Assembly (NCBI RefSeq): GCF_026151205.1
Contig: NC_087073.1
Span: forward strand, 7,975,411 to 8,039,410
Direction of reading: 5' to 3'
Length of the DNA stretch: 64,000 nucleotides
Source: Bolinopsis microptera
Taxonomy: Eukaryota > Ctenophora > Tentaculata > Lobata > Bolinopsidae
The translations under genes were made by a program, and so were the position numbers. Shown piece by piece: positions 22,001 through 31,900 of the stretch. Below the pieces are notes generated by a model. The model did not search any database. It was given only the letters and a program-made list of their open reading frames with translations, and had not been told where the DNA came from. Every line of letters begins with the position of its first letter. Position 1 is the stretch's first letter.

Positions 22001-23529
22001 TGTCATTGACAGAGAGGTAGTAGTCCTGGAAATATTGACCTCTTATTTGGGCAATAGCTGGACACTGTCCAAGGAAGTGTGAGACAGTTTCCTCTCCGTC
22101 GCCGCACATAGGACAAGCACTGGTGTTTGATTTGCAAATGGTGTGAAGGTGTTTGTTTAAGCCGCAGTGACCCGTGATGAGGTGAACTGCAGTTCTGTAA
22201 TCTTGTCTGTTTTTGCTGAGTGTAGTGTTGAGGTTTTTGATGATTTTGGCATGCTTGTGGCCGAGTGTCAGTTTGGTGTGTCTGGGACCGTCAGTTAACC
22301 AAGTTTCCTGATTCAGTCTGTTGACTTTGTTGTCGATTTGACGCTTGATGTAGGATTGTGGAATTGGACACTTCAAAGTGGATTCACTGGTTGTACCAAG
22401 CTTGGCCTAAAAGGCAGCCCGTGAGCATGTACATAAGCATGAATTCGTGTTATATTCTGTTTCAAATATTTTATAGTTAAAAAGTGATGGCATGGTAATT
22501 TGATGATATTGAAAGATTTATTTGACAACAAAACCTGACGTATCCACAGCTCCTTATATTCCAGGAGTTCAGGAGAAAAGTTTACATCCCTAATGAGTAT
22601 AAACAAGAAACTCGATTCATCAACGAGGCTCACAAGGAGTGGCTGAACATGTACCAGAGAGATGTAAGTACCGGGGAGGGGGGGGGGGGGGGCAAGTACA
22701 ATCATTTTATAGGTGTTTTGTATATTTATGAGTCGTGATCACGTTTACCATCGACATTACCGTATTAGGACATCAATGTGTTAAATTGTGTACTTATTGC
22801 TTGGTCACGTACAATGGCCTAACCGTTAACATCCTCAGATCCCTGAAACACTAGGAGATAGCCCTGCTGCCGTTCTGGACCAGGTCAAGAACTTCATGGT
22901 TAATCAAACCAGCACAAGTGGAGGTTTGCTTGCTCCGCCCGGCAGTATCGGTGGCTCTATCGGCTCAAATCGACACAGCTTTACGCTAAACGACGATTCA
23001 TCGTCTGATGATGACGATGATGATGACGATGACAGCGATGATAGCGACGATGACGATGATGATCCTAAACCGGGTCTTCAAATAGCTGGCGGTGCAAACA
23101 AACTCAAGGGACTGTTCGAAGCCATCGCGAACGCGCCCGAGCGGAAGCTCAGCACAAACTCCCGGAAATCATCGACAAGTTCATATAGGTCACAGAGGTC
23201 GAACAGATCGAGTAGATCTCAGCCAACATCGAGTGCCAAACCGTCACTAATCATCCCACAAGTCATCAACACGGACCATGATGAGGAAATTAGTCGAACT
23301 GCTGCTCGAGCGTCTTCTCCAGGTAGCTATACCAACATCTTCATTCTTCATTTTTATAAGCGAATAGAGTATATCTGTTAGCAGTGTTAGCACTATTGGT
23401 CATTTGTACACGTAAAAGAAGTGTTCTAAAATGCCCTTTTATTTCTCAGCGCATTTATTTTATCGACCAAGTACGGACTTGACTTTCGCAGCAGCAAATG
23501 ACGAATCGTTACCCATGTTAGATGACTGA
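10050..23529 (+). CDS. TPCN: Divergent two-pore channel (TPC family), paralogue 1, 21 coding exons
   Basis: Predicted exons: 10050-10083, 12167-12293, 13305-13355, 13639-13861, 14048-14121, 14483-14564, 14709-14864, 15385-15718, 16070-16102, 16299-16463, 16700-16925, 17291-17489, 17658-17770, 17930-18083, 18265-18399 (or 18482-18622), 19609-19857, 20357-21091, 21357-21539, 22565-22663, 22839-23322, 23450-23529. They join in phase to 1311 aa. TPCs are two-domain (2x6 TM) cation channels of endosomes and lysosomes. Domain I shows S4 RFSRPFRPVLLL and filter STENYPDVM (T353-E354-N355); the linker (KRKERLGI, then the LILLLKKDF region) matches the TPC interdomain segment; domain II has filter TTSNW (719-723) and S6. 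The luminal loop before pore I is long and Cys-rich. From about residue 785 the tail is unusual: a 245-aa unrecognised domain, then an aspartate run near 23010-23060. Introns contain minisatellites and a truncated LINE. Confidence 0.88.
11400..11575. mobile_element. Partial copy of the mariner-like MITE in TPC-1 intron 1
   Basis: Matches the right half of 27104-27551 (GCGAAAATGAA..., CCAGAAAGAATTA, CAGTGACTGAGCTATA, GGCCAACGTATG, ACTGACTTTTG). The left half is missing. Confidence 0.65.
11880..12047. repeat. 32-bp tandem repeat in TPC-1 intron 1
   Basis: Five copies of a 32-bp unit starting TAGTAACTATAACATTAAGT, with AACA/ATCA and GATT/GAGT variants alternating. It lies in intron 1 of the first TPC gene. 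Confidence 0.9.
12311..12660. repeat. 12-bp minisatellite (TTTAGTGTAGAC) in TPC-1 intron 2
   Basis: About 28 units, mostly exact, with a few TTTATTGTAGAC and CTGTAGTGTAGA variants. It starts 17 bp inside intron 2, close to the donor site at 12294. Confidence 0.93.
18265..18399 (+). CDS. TPCN: Alternative exon A of TPC-1, domain-II S5
   Basis: This is a 135-nt, phase 0-0 exon bounded by TTTCCTCAG and GTAAGT. It encodes the domain-II S5 helix (LFELFFFILIIMYVF) followed by GIGLELFA and the start of the pore turret, ending HYECEL. It is homologous to the immediately following exon B and to the single exon 40185-40322 of the second TPC gene. Both A and B keep the reading frame and have the same phases. 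Mutually exclusive inclusion is therefore the natural reading, because including both would give two S5 helices. Confidence 0.8.
18482..18622 (+). CDS. TPCN: Alternative exon B of TPC-1, domain-II S5
   Basis: This 141-nt exon (phase 0-0) has acceptor CTCCTTACAG and donor GTAAGG. It encodes LLMLMLFVLVICYVF, then IIGLELFAV and HYGCEL. It lies only 82 nt downstream of exon A. Its turret half is closer to the paralogous gene's exon than exon A's is, while exon A's helix start is closer, so the two are old duplicates rather than a recent copy. Confidence 0.8.
21659..22421 (-). mobile_element. 5'-truncated LINE copy with 10-bp target duplication
   Basis: A 10-bp direct repeat AGGCAGCCCG flanks the insertion (21659-21668 and 22412-22421). 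Between them, reading on the minus strand, is the 3' end of the LINE whose fuller copy is at 48378-52541: the last roughly 165 codons of the ORF (zinc-knuckle region, stop at 21903), a 3' UTR and a 22-nt poly(A). I counted only about ten differences in 735 bp to the long copy, so the insertion is recent. It lies in the intron 21540-22564 of the first TPC gene, in antisense orientation. Confidence 0.93.
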
Positions 23530-23623
23530 CGACAGTTAAAAGATTGACTGACCGACTAGCGATTTTGTAATACTGACTGAAGAGTATCAACTGCGATTGT
23601 AGTTGTGTATATCGTGTGAAGCC

Positions 23624-23629
23624 AATAAA
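23624..23629 (+). terminator. AATAAA poly(A) signal for TPC-1 short form
   Basis: Canonical hexamer 95 nt after the stop codon at 23527-23529. It supports the short last exon (23450-23529) as a real 3' end. Confidence 0.55.
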
Positions 23630-24511
23630 AGTTTCATATCATCCTAAAATTTAACTCATAATTTATTATTAAATGCAAGATTCGACACTTCCCAAATGTA
23701 TACAATTCCCCTTCTAGACATTACTCTAGAAAATCGACCGATGAGTCCGGAGGTTGATATCTAATCTGTCCGATAACACCCCATGTCCGATAAGTACACA
23801 TGTAAATCGTGGCACATGTTTGATTGTCTTCTTTGTCAATATTCCTGTTTTTCGTTTGTAACTCTGTGTGATGTTCTTATTGTTGATGTTATTTATTCAC
23901 ATGCATTTAAAGCAGCTGTTTGATTCGCAGTATCATTTCAAGAATAAAAACAAGTTTTGAATCGTCTTCGTTTAGGCAGACCTATTCAAGGCATGTCTGA
24001 ATACAAAATCAAATCGTAATCAAAGATACTGTCAAAATCATCAATTGAAATGAGATATTGATGTGAAAATGAACGTTACATAAACGTAACTATAGACAAT
24101 TTTTAAACAATCTGATACTAATTTTTTTTGTCTTCAAGTTTACCTGCGTTCATTTCTGATCCATTTTCCCAGTTTTCAAACGCTCTCGAGATCTGTACTT
24201 TCAGCCCCCCATTTCGTTTTGTTTCATTGCAATCATTTGAAAGCATTCCCAACAAAGCCAAAACACACATGACTGTCGACTATATTATTCATTTTACCGA
24301 CGAACACATACCAAGTACCAACGAAGCTTGGAAATCCAACACTGATAACACAGACCTTAACAACGATACAGATGAACAAATGAAGACCTACAACGACTAC
24401 TTCCACTAACAATAACTGAGACTTTGGACCTTGTAGCCCTATATCTAAAGCATCCCCAGACTGATTTAACTCTAAACCCTCTGCACTCTCTAAATTTGTA
24501 ATCTCTCTCAG

Positions 24512-24672
24512 ATCTCCACCCAACTCTAAAATCCGCATCCTCCGCTCCTTGTTCGCCCGGACTTGAACGAACAATGCCGTCCAAATCACCGGCGTCGTCA
24601 GAACCTTCAGCGCCGCCATCAGAGGATTGTTCAGTGTCAGTTGGGGAACAAGAAAACGACGTGAACGTGTGA
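24512..24672 (+). CDS. TPCN: Alternative last exon of TPC-1
   Basis: After the acceptor TAATCTCTCTCAG an open frame in the correct phase (1) reads a Ser/Pro-rich tail ending SVGEQENDVNV and a stop at 24670-24672. Its composition (SASSAPCSPG, SSEPSAPPSED) resembles the Ser/Pro/acidic tail of the second TPC gene more than the short exon at 23450 does. Used in place of 23450-23529 it would give 1338 aa. Which one is used, or whether both are, cannot be decided from sequence. Confidence 0.45.
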
Positions 24673-24688
24673 GATCACGCGATGTCAA

Positions 24689-24770
24689 TGACGTCACGTG
24701 GCGCTAACGCGTGAGCCTTGAAATCACGTGATGCGATTACAATGCTGACACGTGAAGAGCCGCGCACGTG
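24689..24770. promoter_or_regulatory. Cluster of four CACGTG E-boxes plus a CRE
   Basis: CACGTG occurs at 24695-24700, 24725-24730, 24749-24754 and 24765-24770. A full CRE palindrome TGACGTCA at 24689-24696 overlaps the first. The spacing is 30, 24 and 16 bp. The flanks are GTCACGTGG, ATCACGTGAT, GACACGTGA and GCACGTGT, which fit bHLH-zip sites (MITF/TFE type). It starts 17 bp after the alternative TPC-1 stop codon. Whether it acts as an enhancer or promoter is inference. Confidence 0.5.
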
Positions 24771-26507
24771 TGGCATCACGTCACTCACTATGAATTACGT
24801 TACGTTCGAAATCAATATAGATCGCACCTGACACAGCCAGAGTATTGATTGTTCATGTAGCGGGGTTTTGTAATGTTACATGCGGTTTAGTATGATGTAT
24901 TATGAGTTAAAATTCTTTCGACTGTTTTACATTTTTGAAACTTTGAGTAATTACGGTGTTTGGTATTATGTATCTTTGGTTTTTAAAATTATTTGATGAG
25001 GCATTACCATGTATTTAAAGATGTTAAATATATGATACGCTGTAAAATCATGCAATCAATATTGTTACAGCATCTTTGGCAAAAAATTATAACTTTAACA
25101 TGTCTGTTAGAGTAATACGCAAAATGAAGACATAATATAGTAAACAAGAAAGCATCTGAGGAATATGCTCTACACACGATACGACTGATCCTGTATATTT
25201 AGTTTTATTGTAAAATGTAAATACAACATATTAGGTCAAGACCATTGCCATGCTTCCAGTTTCGACCACCCTTTTCAGTAGATGTTATAGTAGATAACAT
25301 CTACTGTAGATGTTATAGTAGATAACTATTGTGTCTGCAGAGTGCAGGGCTAGTTCCCGCTAGTTGGAATGAGGTTAGGATGATGTTGAATTGTAATTTT
25401 GGGAAATAGATCGTTAGATCAAGATATTCCGATTTTCGTTCATAGTACCGTGCTTTCGGAAGTACTACTAATATAAACTTCGTTTTAAACAACGGTTTAT
25501 TACTTTTAATTTTAATTCTCGCCTTTTGATAGTCACCGTTTTAAGTTCACTGAAACATGTAATTATACCTTCCATCAATATCATATTTTAAATGTTTATT
25601 ATCATAATTACAAAAAAATAAAGTGCTGAGAAATAAAAGCTGATTAATTGAACAAACGGGGAGTGCAAGACTTCCCTTTTTATCAAATCCTTAAGTTAAT
25701 TGTAAGTCTCACATTCACAACCGTAATTTCCACCTTTCAAAGTTCTGTTTTCGCACATTCATCAATTCTGTATCTAATATTAAAGACGATTTTTGAAAGA
25801 ATTAAGATATTTGATTAATATTGAAACTGAATCAGGACTCACATTAATTTGTCCTGTGCTAATCTGTCCTGCAACTTTTCGTACCGTGTCGAGTATTTAA
25901 TTTTAACATTCAACATAAACTGTCTTTTTACTTCTTTCTCTAAATAACAATTTATCGGAACTTCTTTGAATACTACTCACTAGTTTATTTAAGATGCGAT
26001 TTTAAACAAATTTTTGGTATCAAAAATGATAATGACACAAAGTGCAAAGGCAGCCGAGAAAAGGAAAAAACGTTATAAAGTTGGCGCAGGTTATAATTAT
26101 ATCTCCACTTGCTTATTAAAAATAAAATAAAATTATTCAAACAATATACACATAATGGTCACAATGACCCTAGATATTTATAAAAACAACCCTTCAAAAA
26201 ATCAATATACTCCCTATCTCAAATATTGGGAGAAAAATTTGAATATCAACCTTTGCCTTGTGCCTGTGGCTCCAAATTCAAATCTAAACTGTTTATATCA
26301 ACAAAGTTCTTTCTCGCACCTCTGTCCCCCGTAGAGAAAGCACATCGAATTTGATACGTATGAAATTGAAATGGCATGGCTCTTACTAATTCGCTCGCCC
26401 AACAAGAAATGCGGCCGCTTTTATTTTGTGGATGGCCGCTCCTCAAAAGATATGGTGAAGTGATTGGCCGACTGCCGCCCAGTTAGTATCGGGGCCTTCT
26501 ACTTAGG
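24771..26507. other. Intergenic AT-rich DNA between the two TPC genes
   Basis: No gene. A small inverted/direct repeat of a GTAGATGTTATAGTAGATAAC-like word lies near 25275-25330. An AATAAA lies near 25616. Confidence 0.4.
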
Positions 26508-27103
26508 ACGTCCGGCAAATAGGGAGGGGGTGGTTTTAGAATTTCGGACAAATCCGGATAGGGGAAGGGGGTGGTTTCTGAAAATCCGGACAGTTCAATT
26601 TATTTCAACTCTTTGACACTGATTACTTTGTAAGTTTAGATCCCTGTATTTTGAACGAGAAGTCGATTCCCAGATCGATCAGCAGCTCACGAGAGCCGAG
26701 ACACAACTCGCATATTCTCATACTGCCTTAAAACTTATTTGATTGAGTGGCTACTTTAATACAATAATGCCTTCGGCTCTTCGGGTTCCGCTTGATAATT
26801 CCCGACAGCTTGCTGGAGGGAATTTGCGGCCCGAAGAACCGGAGGTATTATGTATTATAATATTTTCCGGTTCCGATTAGGAAGGGGTGTAATCCGATAC
26901 GTGCGCATGATACAATATAGTGTCTAATATATAGAACGCCAGTGTTATTTGTTTTACAACTTGCCGCCAGCCAGTCTGAGGTCTATGCTGATAATACTTT
27001 CGCTTCCCTTGCGGGATATATCGGCAAATTATCAGCTCTCAGTGTCCGAGACTTTTAGTGGATATAATTCCCGGAAGGTATTATAACTTATATTAGTCTT
27101 AAG

Positions 27104-27551
27104 TACAGGGTGGGCCAAAAGTAAGTACCCATACGTTGTTGGGTCTTATACCTCCGCCGTAGTTAACGGGGTCACCTTATCACGTGATTAGGTAAGCCAA
27201 TCACCTGCTCACACGTAATGAATAAACTTGTTAATCATAATGTTATGCTTCGTATCTCGGTCATCTGAGAACAAGCTATAACTCTAATTTTTTCAGGACA
27301 AACGTAATTCGAATGACCAAACACAAACACAATTCAATAAAATTTAGCTCGATCCGACTGTCCAAATTATCAAATAAATGCGAAAATGAATCTTCATTTG
27401 AAAAAAATGAACACGAATATTTGTCGAGTTGACAAATTCCTCGAACCAGTGGTGGTACTAAATTATACCAGAAAGAATTATTTCAATTGAGCACTCAGTG
27501 ACTGAGCTATAAAGGCCAACGTATGGGTACTGACTTTTGGCCCACCCTGTA
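27104..27551. mobile_element. Mariner-like MITE, 448 bp, TA target site
   Basis: The ends TACAGGGTGGGCCAAAAGT and its inverted complement continue for about 35 bp into CAACGTATGGGTACT. The element is flanked by TA within a TTAAG-TA-CTTAA context. The CAGGGTGGGCC...AAAAGT end is typical of Tc1/mariner derivatives. A related right half is present at about 11400-11575, and a related end occurs near 6705-6725. Confidence 0.75.
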
Positions 27552-27661
27552 CTTAAATGTAACTGTGCTAAACTTGTTCGATTTTATTGTCTATTTTAAG
27601 TAACTACTAACTCATAACTTGGTTTTATTTGTACTCTTAATATAGGGGGGGGGGGGGGGGG

Positions 27662-28085
27662 CTAAGATGAGAAGTACGGACTCGTTTAGGGGGAAAAGTA
27701 CGTACTTGTACGCAACTTTGAAAAGTCCGACTCATACGACGTACGATTAAGATAGAATTTTTTTGTTTTTGAATTATTATCATCGGGGCCGTTGTATAAT
27801 GTAATTGTTTGTATAATGTAATATGCCGTTCGCGAACAAATTAAACACACAATTCTTAGATCAGGCAGGCATTTAAATTTAAACGTAAAACACAAATTAC
27901 TAGACAATTTACTTACTCAAACAGCTTGTTTAAAAGCTGTTTTGAAAACGCTCAATATAAGTCCGTAACTTGCGATTTAGAACTCTTCCATTAATTTCTA
28001 GAAGGAGAACTTTTCAGTAGAATTGAAAAGTACGTACGATACGAGTAAATTGAAAAGTCCGACTCATTCGTACTTCTCATCTTAG
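27662..28085. mobile_element. 424-bp MITE with perfect 17-bp TIRs
   Basis: CTAAGATGAGAAGTACG at 27662-27678 is perfectly inverted at 28069-28085, and similarity continues inward through GTACGTAC and GAAAAGTCCGACTCAT blocks. Both outer flanks are G-runs (17 G at 27645-27661; 13 G from 28085), so the element may target or generate poly-G. No coding capacity. Confidence 0.75.
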
Positions 28086-28090
28086 GGGGG

Positions 28091-28786
28091 GGGGGGGTCA
28101 CCCTGATTTTTTTGTGAAACTTGTTTTCGAGATAGCAGTTGACCAACAAACTAGGACCGGTGACCGAACTTTTGAGGGGATCCCAGACCCCAACCGCCAA
28201 AAGGTGCCCGCGGGTCAGCCACGCCCATATTTAGTCCAAATTTAGCCAAATACCCTCAACATGCCCAAAACCCAGATTTTAGGTGCTTTACTTGAAGCTA
28301 GTAATCCCCTGAACTCGCATATGAAATTTCATCAAGATTAGACAAAAAATGACTGAGTTATGAGCTAAAAACTATATACCCATATTTGGACATACGCACC
28401 AAATTTTATAAATTAGTCAAATATTAATATTTTTGAATGAAACTAACTTTATATGAAAGGTATGCCTAAACTACACATTCCCTATGCATATGATTATCAG
28501 CTCAATATCTACCTAACTGTGGATTCTGTGTGCAAATAAGATCGCAAAAAATGAAATAAATCGCCCATATCTCAGTTTGCGATATTTGCGAAACTGACTT
28601 CGCTCAAAACAATAAAACTCAATATGGTTTCAATATTTTTCCATGAAATTTTCAGAATCAACGTAGAATTGCCTCATGACCTTAACACTTAAGTTTTGGG
28701 ACAGAATTTTGAGTTAGACTTGGACGGAGACCTTTTTAAAAAATTGGCGCGTGGCGGCCAAATTCTGAAATCAGGGTGAACCCCCC
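28091..28786. mobile_element. About 700-bp MITE with GGGGTTCACCCTGATTT ends
   Basis: The left end (poly-G, TCACCCTGATTTT) and the right end (AAATCAGGGTGAACCCCCC, 28768-28786) are inverted repeats of about 18 bp. The interior is non-coding. A partial copy of the left end lies at 37319-37427. Confidence 0.65.
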
Positions 28787-28900
28787 TTAAAATAGCTGAA
28801 AATCCGGACGTCCAGGTGAGGGGGGTGGTTTTGAAAATTCGGACACAGCCGGACAAGGGGAGGGGGCCGGAACGCCGGGATGCGGATGTCCTAGAAATAG

Positions 28901-31900
28901 AATATACTTATAGATCAAGATGGACCCTTATAATATTAATTCTATATTGAATTTGAAAATCGTGTACATTTTTATGTTACTATATGCTTATTGTTTATGC
29001 AACCTGATATGACACAGATTTGTGCAAAATATAGTAATATACTTACTCGAAATAATATGCTATCGATTAGAACTTATATTATTATTATTAGTGGGATACG
29101 TACATGGTGAAATTAACAATTTACTTGATCGGTTCAGCGCGCGCCAATAATAACTTAATTCAGAATATCTCGGTCCTGAATTTCACATTTCAGTGTAAAT
29201 TAAATAACTCCGAAGAAGTGAACGAGGAAGCCGAAGATCCAGAAAGTGATCATACCATAATGCGATACTAATACTATTAGTATTACTTGTTTTTCATTGA
29301 TCCAATAATATACTATATAGTTTATTCCAATGACAGAAATTAAAATTGACTGATATTAAAAAGTTATAATATCTTAGATATGTAAATAAGACATGAGTTT
29401 GCAGTGGAATAATTTTGGAAAAAATTTAACGAACTTTAACTAATAACTTGGACGGATCTTAAACGGACGGACTTTATTTGAACGGATATTAAAATGAACG
29501 CTAGGACCTCAAGCTCTCAAGCGTTCAATTAATGTCCGTTCAAATAAGGTCCGATAAGGTAATGGTATGTCACTTTTTGTACTCCAAATGCCGGATAATG
29601 CGGCAAAAATAAATGTGCACGTCTGTCCTAACAAATAATTGAGACTGCGAGAAACAGTCGCTACTATTATAACTGAATACAGGAGCAAATTCAACTGTCT
29701 GTGGGAAACCTCAAGCAGTTAAGGAGCTATCGACCTCCGGTTTTTCGCAAACTGTTTGTATCGTTAAAATAATACCCCCATCTTGATGAGATTCTTCAGA
29801 TATTGTTAAAGCAACTGAATGTCTGCTTTACTGCAAAGCATGGAGCCCAGTGTGATGCTTCTCTTCCACTCCTCACTACCAGCATCCTGTACCTGGCAAC
29901 AATCCCTCACACATTGGGTCGTCCGCACTCTGCTAAGTTTCTCGATGTAATCAGACTTATATGACGCTAAATAACACTATTTACTAGGGTACACTTTTTC
30001 ACCAGTGGGGCATTTCTCGCGCTCGGAATCACGCACTTTTTGACCGCGCCCATATCGTGACCCCCACCATAAATTATCTCAGCTTCTGATTGAGATACAG
30101 AACTCAGTCATGAACCAAAATGTGCCTAAGATGCATATTTATATTAGTGCTATGAACTCAGATTTTGAGAAATAGCCGAAAATCCGATTTTACTAATACT
30201 ATATTAGCAGTCTCGCAGGTAACAATTATCACACTAATTTCAAGATATCTCACTCTCAGCTTCTGATTGGAGCTAAGCACTCATCTTAGCTTGGGCATTA
30301 AAATGGTCAGAATCATCATATTTAGAGGGGTAAAGTTTTAAAGAACATGTGAATTGTGAAGATGGATTATAATAGCCTATAAGTATATTTATAATATGAC
30401 ATTATAAATTCCTTGCAATAGGAAGCACTTTTTAAAACGAGGGAGGGATCAGGAATCGAATTGCAATTGTTTTAGTTTATTATTGTTATTTTGTTTACAC
30501 TCGGTCACTTGTCAAGGCATGTAAGGTCATTCGGCGAATTTTATTTGAAATAAAATGATGTATTTGTGTAACAATTTGAAAGTTTATTGATAAAAAATTG
30601 TAAATTATCAATTATGGTTGAAGCACGTTAACGCACTTTTGTCTTTGAATTTGCACATTTTTAAAGATTTAGTCAATTTAAAGATTTCGTTGCGTACACG
30701 TATTTTGATAACAGTGTATTATATATAGTTTGACACAATTCTATAAAAGTGAAGAGTGAAGAGGCACGGTTTATTTACAAATAAAATATGTGTGTAGCCC
30801 GGTGTCAATGTTTTATAATTATACTTATAGCCTAGCTTTTATTATTAGTATTCAAAAGATGTCTAGGTCTGCGTGGTTGTAAATATTAAACAACATCTAG
30901 CATTTAGTTTCTTGAAGCATATTTGGGGATTGTCCAGCAAAATGAGTATTGAGTTGTACGAAAAGTATTTTACAGTATTAATGTGCTATCAAGTTTTTTA
31001 AAGGGTCATGGTTTTGCAGCCAAACGGAAAGGTGTTACCTGATACCCAAGCTGCCCATACCTTGCCCGTATCACATATGTAGCAAACTTTGTCTAATGTT
31101 TCCATTGGCCGAAGTTGGATACATAATATGGAGTTCAATCATGTGACGCCAACCCTAATAACGTGGATCTAATTAATTCTTAGTGAAGCTGATCAAATGG
31201 AAGCTGTGATTTTTTTAAAGCATTGTAAAAATAAAATGCAGATACTGCGTAATAGTAATACTTTGCCATGCCGTCAATGAAGAAGTGATTTTCACGTATG
31301 CAGATGCAGAGTAACAAACTAAGATTGCAAGCTGAATTGAAATGATCAGTTAAACAGTCCTTGAATAAAACTAATGATTTATAATATCTAATATCTTGAA
31401 TTATGAGCGCCAGCAGCTATTATAGAGTAGCAGCTACCGATAATTTAAAACAAGCGCTTCACAAAGTAACGTGTATGTATGCGTATTTTAAACCCTATGC
31501 CAGTTTTCATCGGTCAAATATGGTGTTATTCAATCGTTTTTTAACCAATTTTGTTCAATTGACCGATGAAGACACGTATACATAATACATGTTCGTAGTA
31601 GTAATAAATGTAGATTTTAGAGCATTATACCAAAGTCTCAACTCACCCAAGGCCTACCTAGTACTAATACTAGCAGTATCACAGCACTCTCAAATCATTC
31701 TTTGAGTAGCAACATCGTGTACTGCCCAATTCTTATTTGATACTTTTGTTTGAATAGTGGATAATTCACTGCTTAATGATTTAGAAAATAACTTTATCTT
31801 TTCTGAGTTTGACGATGTGATTTTACCGCATCCTAAAGTACTTTTTGAATAATTATCAACTGGTAGAACTAGGCCATATTTGTCTTTTCCAGCAAAAAGT

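Larger units (their letters stand above)
26508..28900. mobile_element. Possible composite element containing three nested MITEs
   Basis: The left edge (TTAGGACGTCCGG near 26509) and the right edge (GGATGTCCTAG near 28892) are near-inverted repeats. Both sides carry related GGGGGTGGTTTT...AAAATCCGGACA blocks. Inside lie three elements with their own terminal repeats (27104-27551, 27662-28085, 28091-28786) and a palindromic segment around 26764-26858 (TTCGGCTCTTCGGG against CCCGAAGAACCGGA). No transposase ORF. The outer boundaries are tentative. Confidence 0.4.

Noticed and set aside
24233-24697. 154-aa minus-strand ORF near the end of TPC-1
   Set aside because: It overlaps the plus-strand alternative last exon, has no recognisable motif, and its composition is the shadow of that Ser/Pro-rich exon.
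31403-31585. 60-codon ORF
   Set aside because: It coincides with an inverted repeat (TTCATCGGTCAA / TTGACCGATGAA) and shows no protein-like features.
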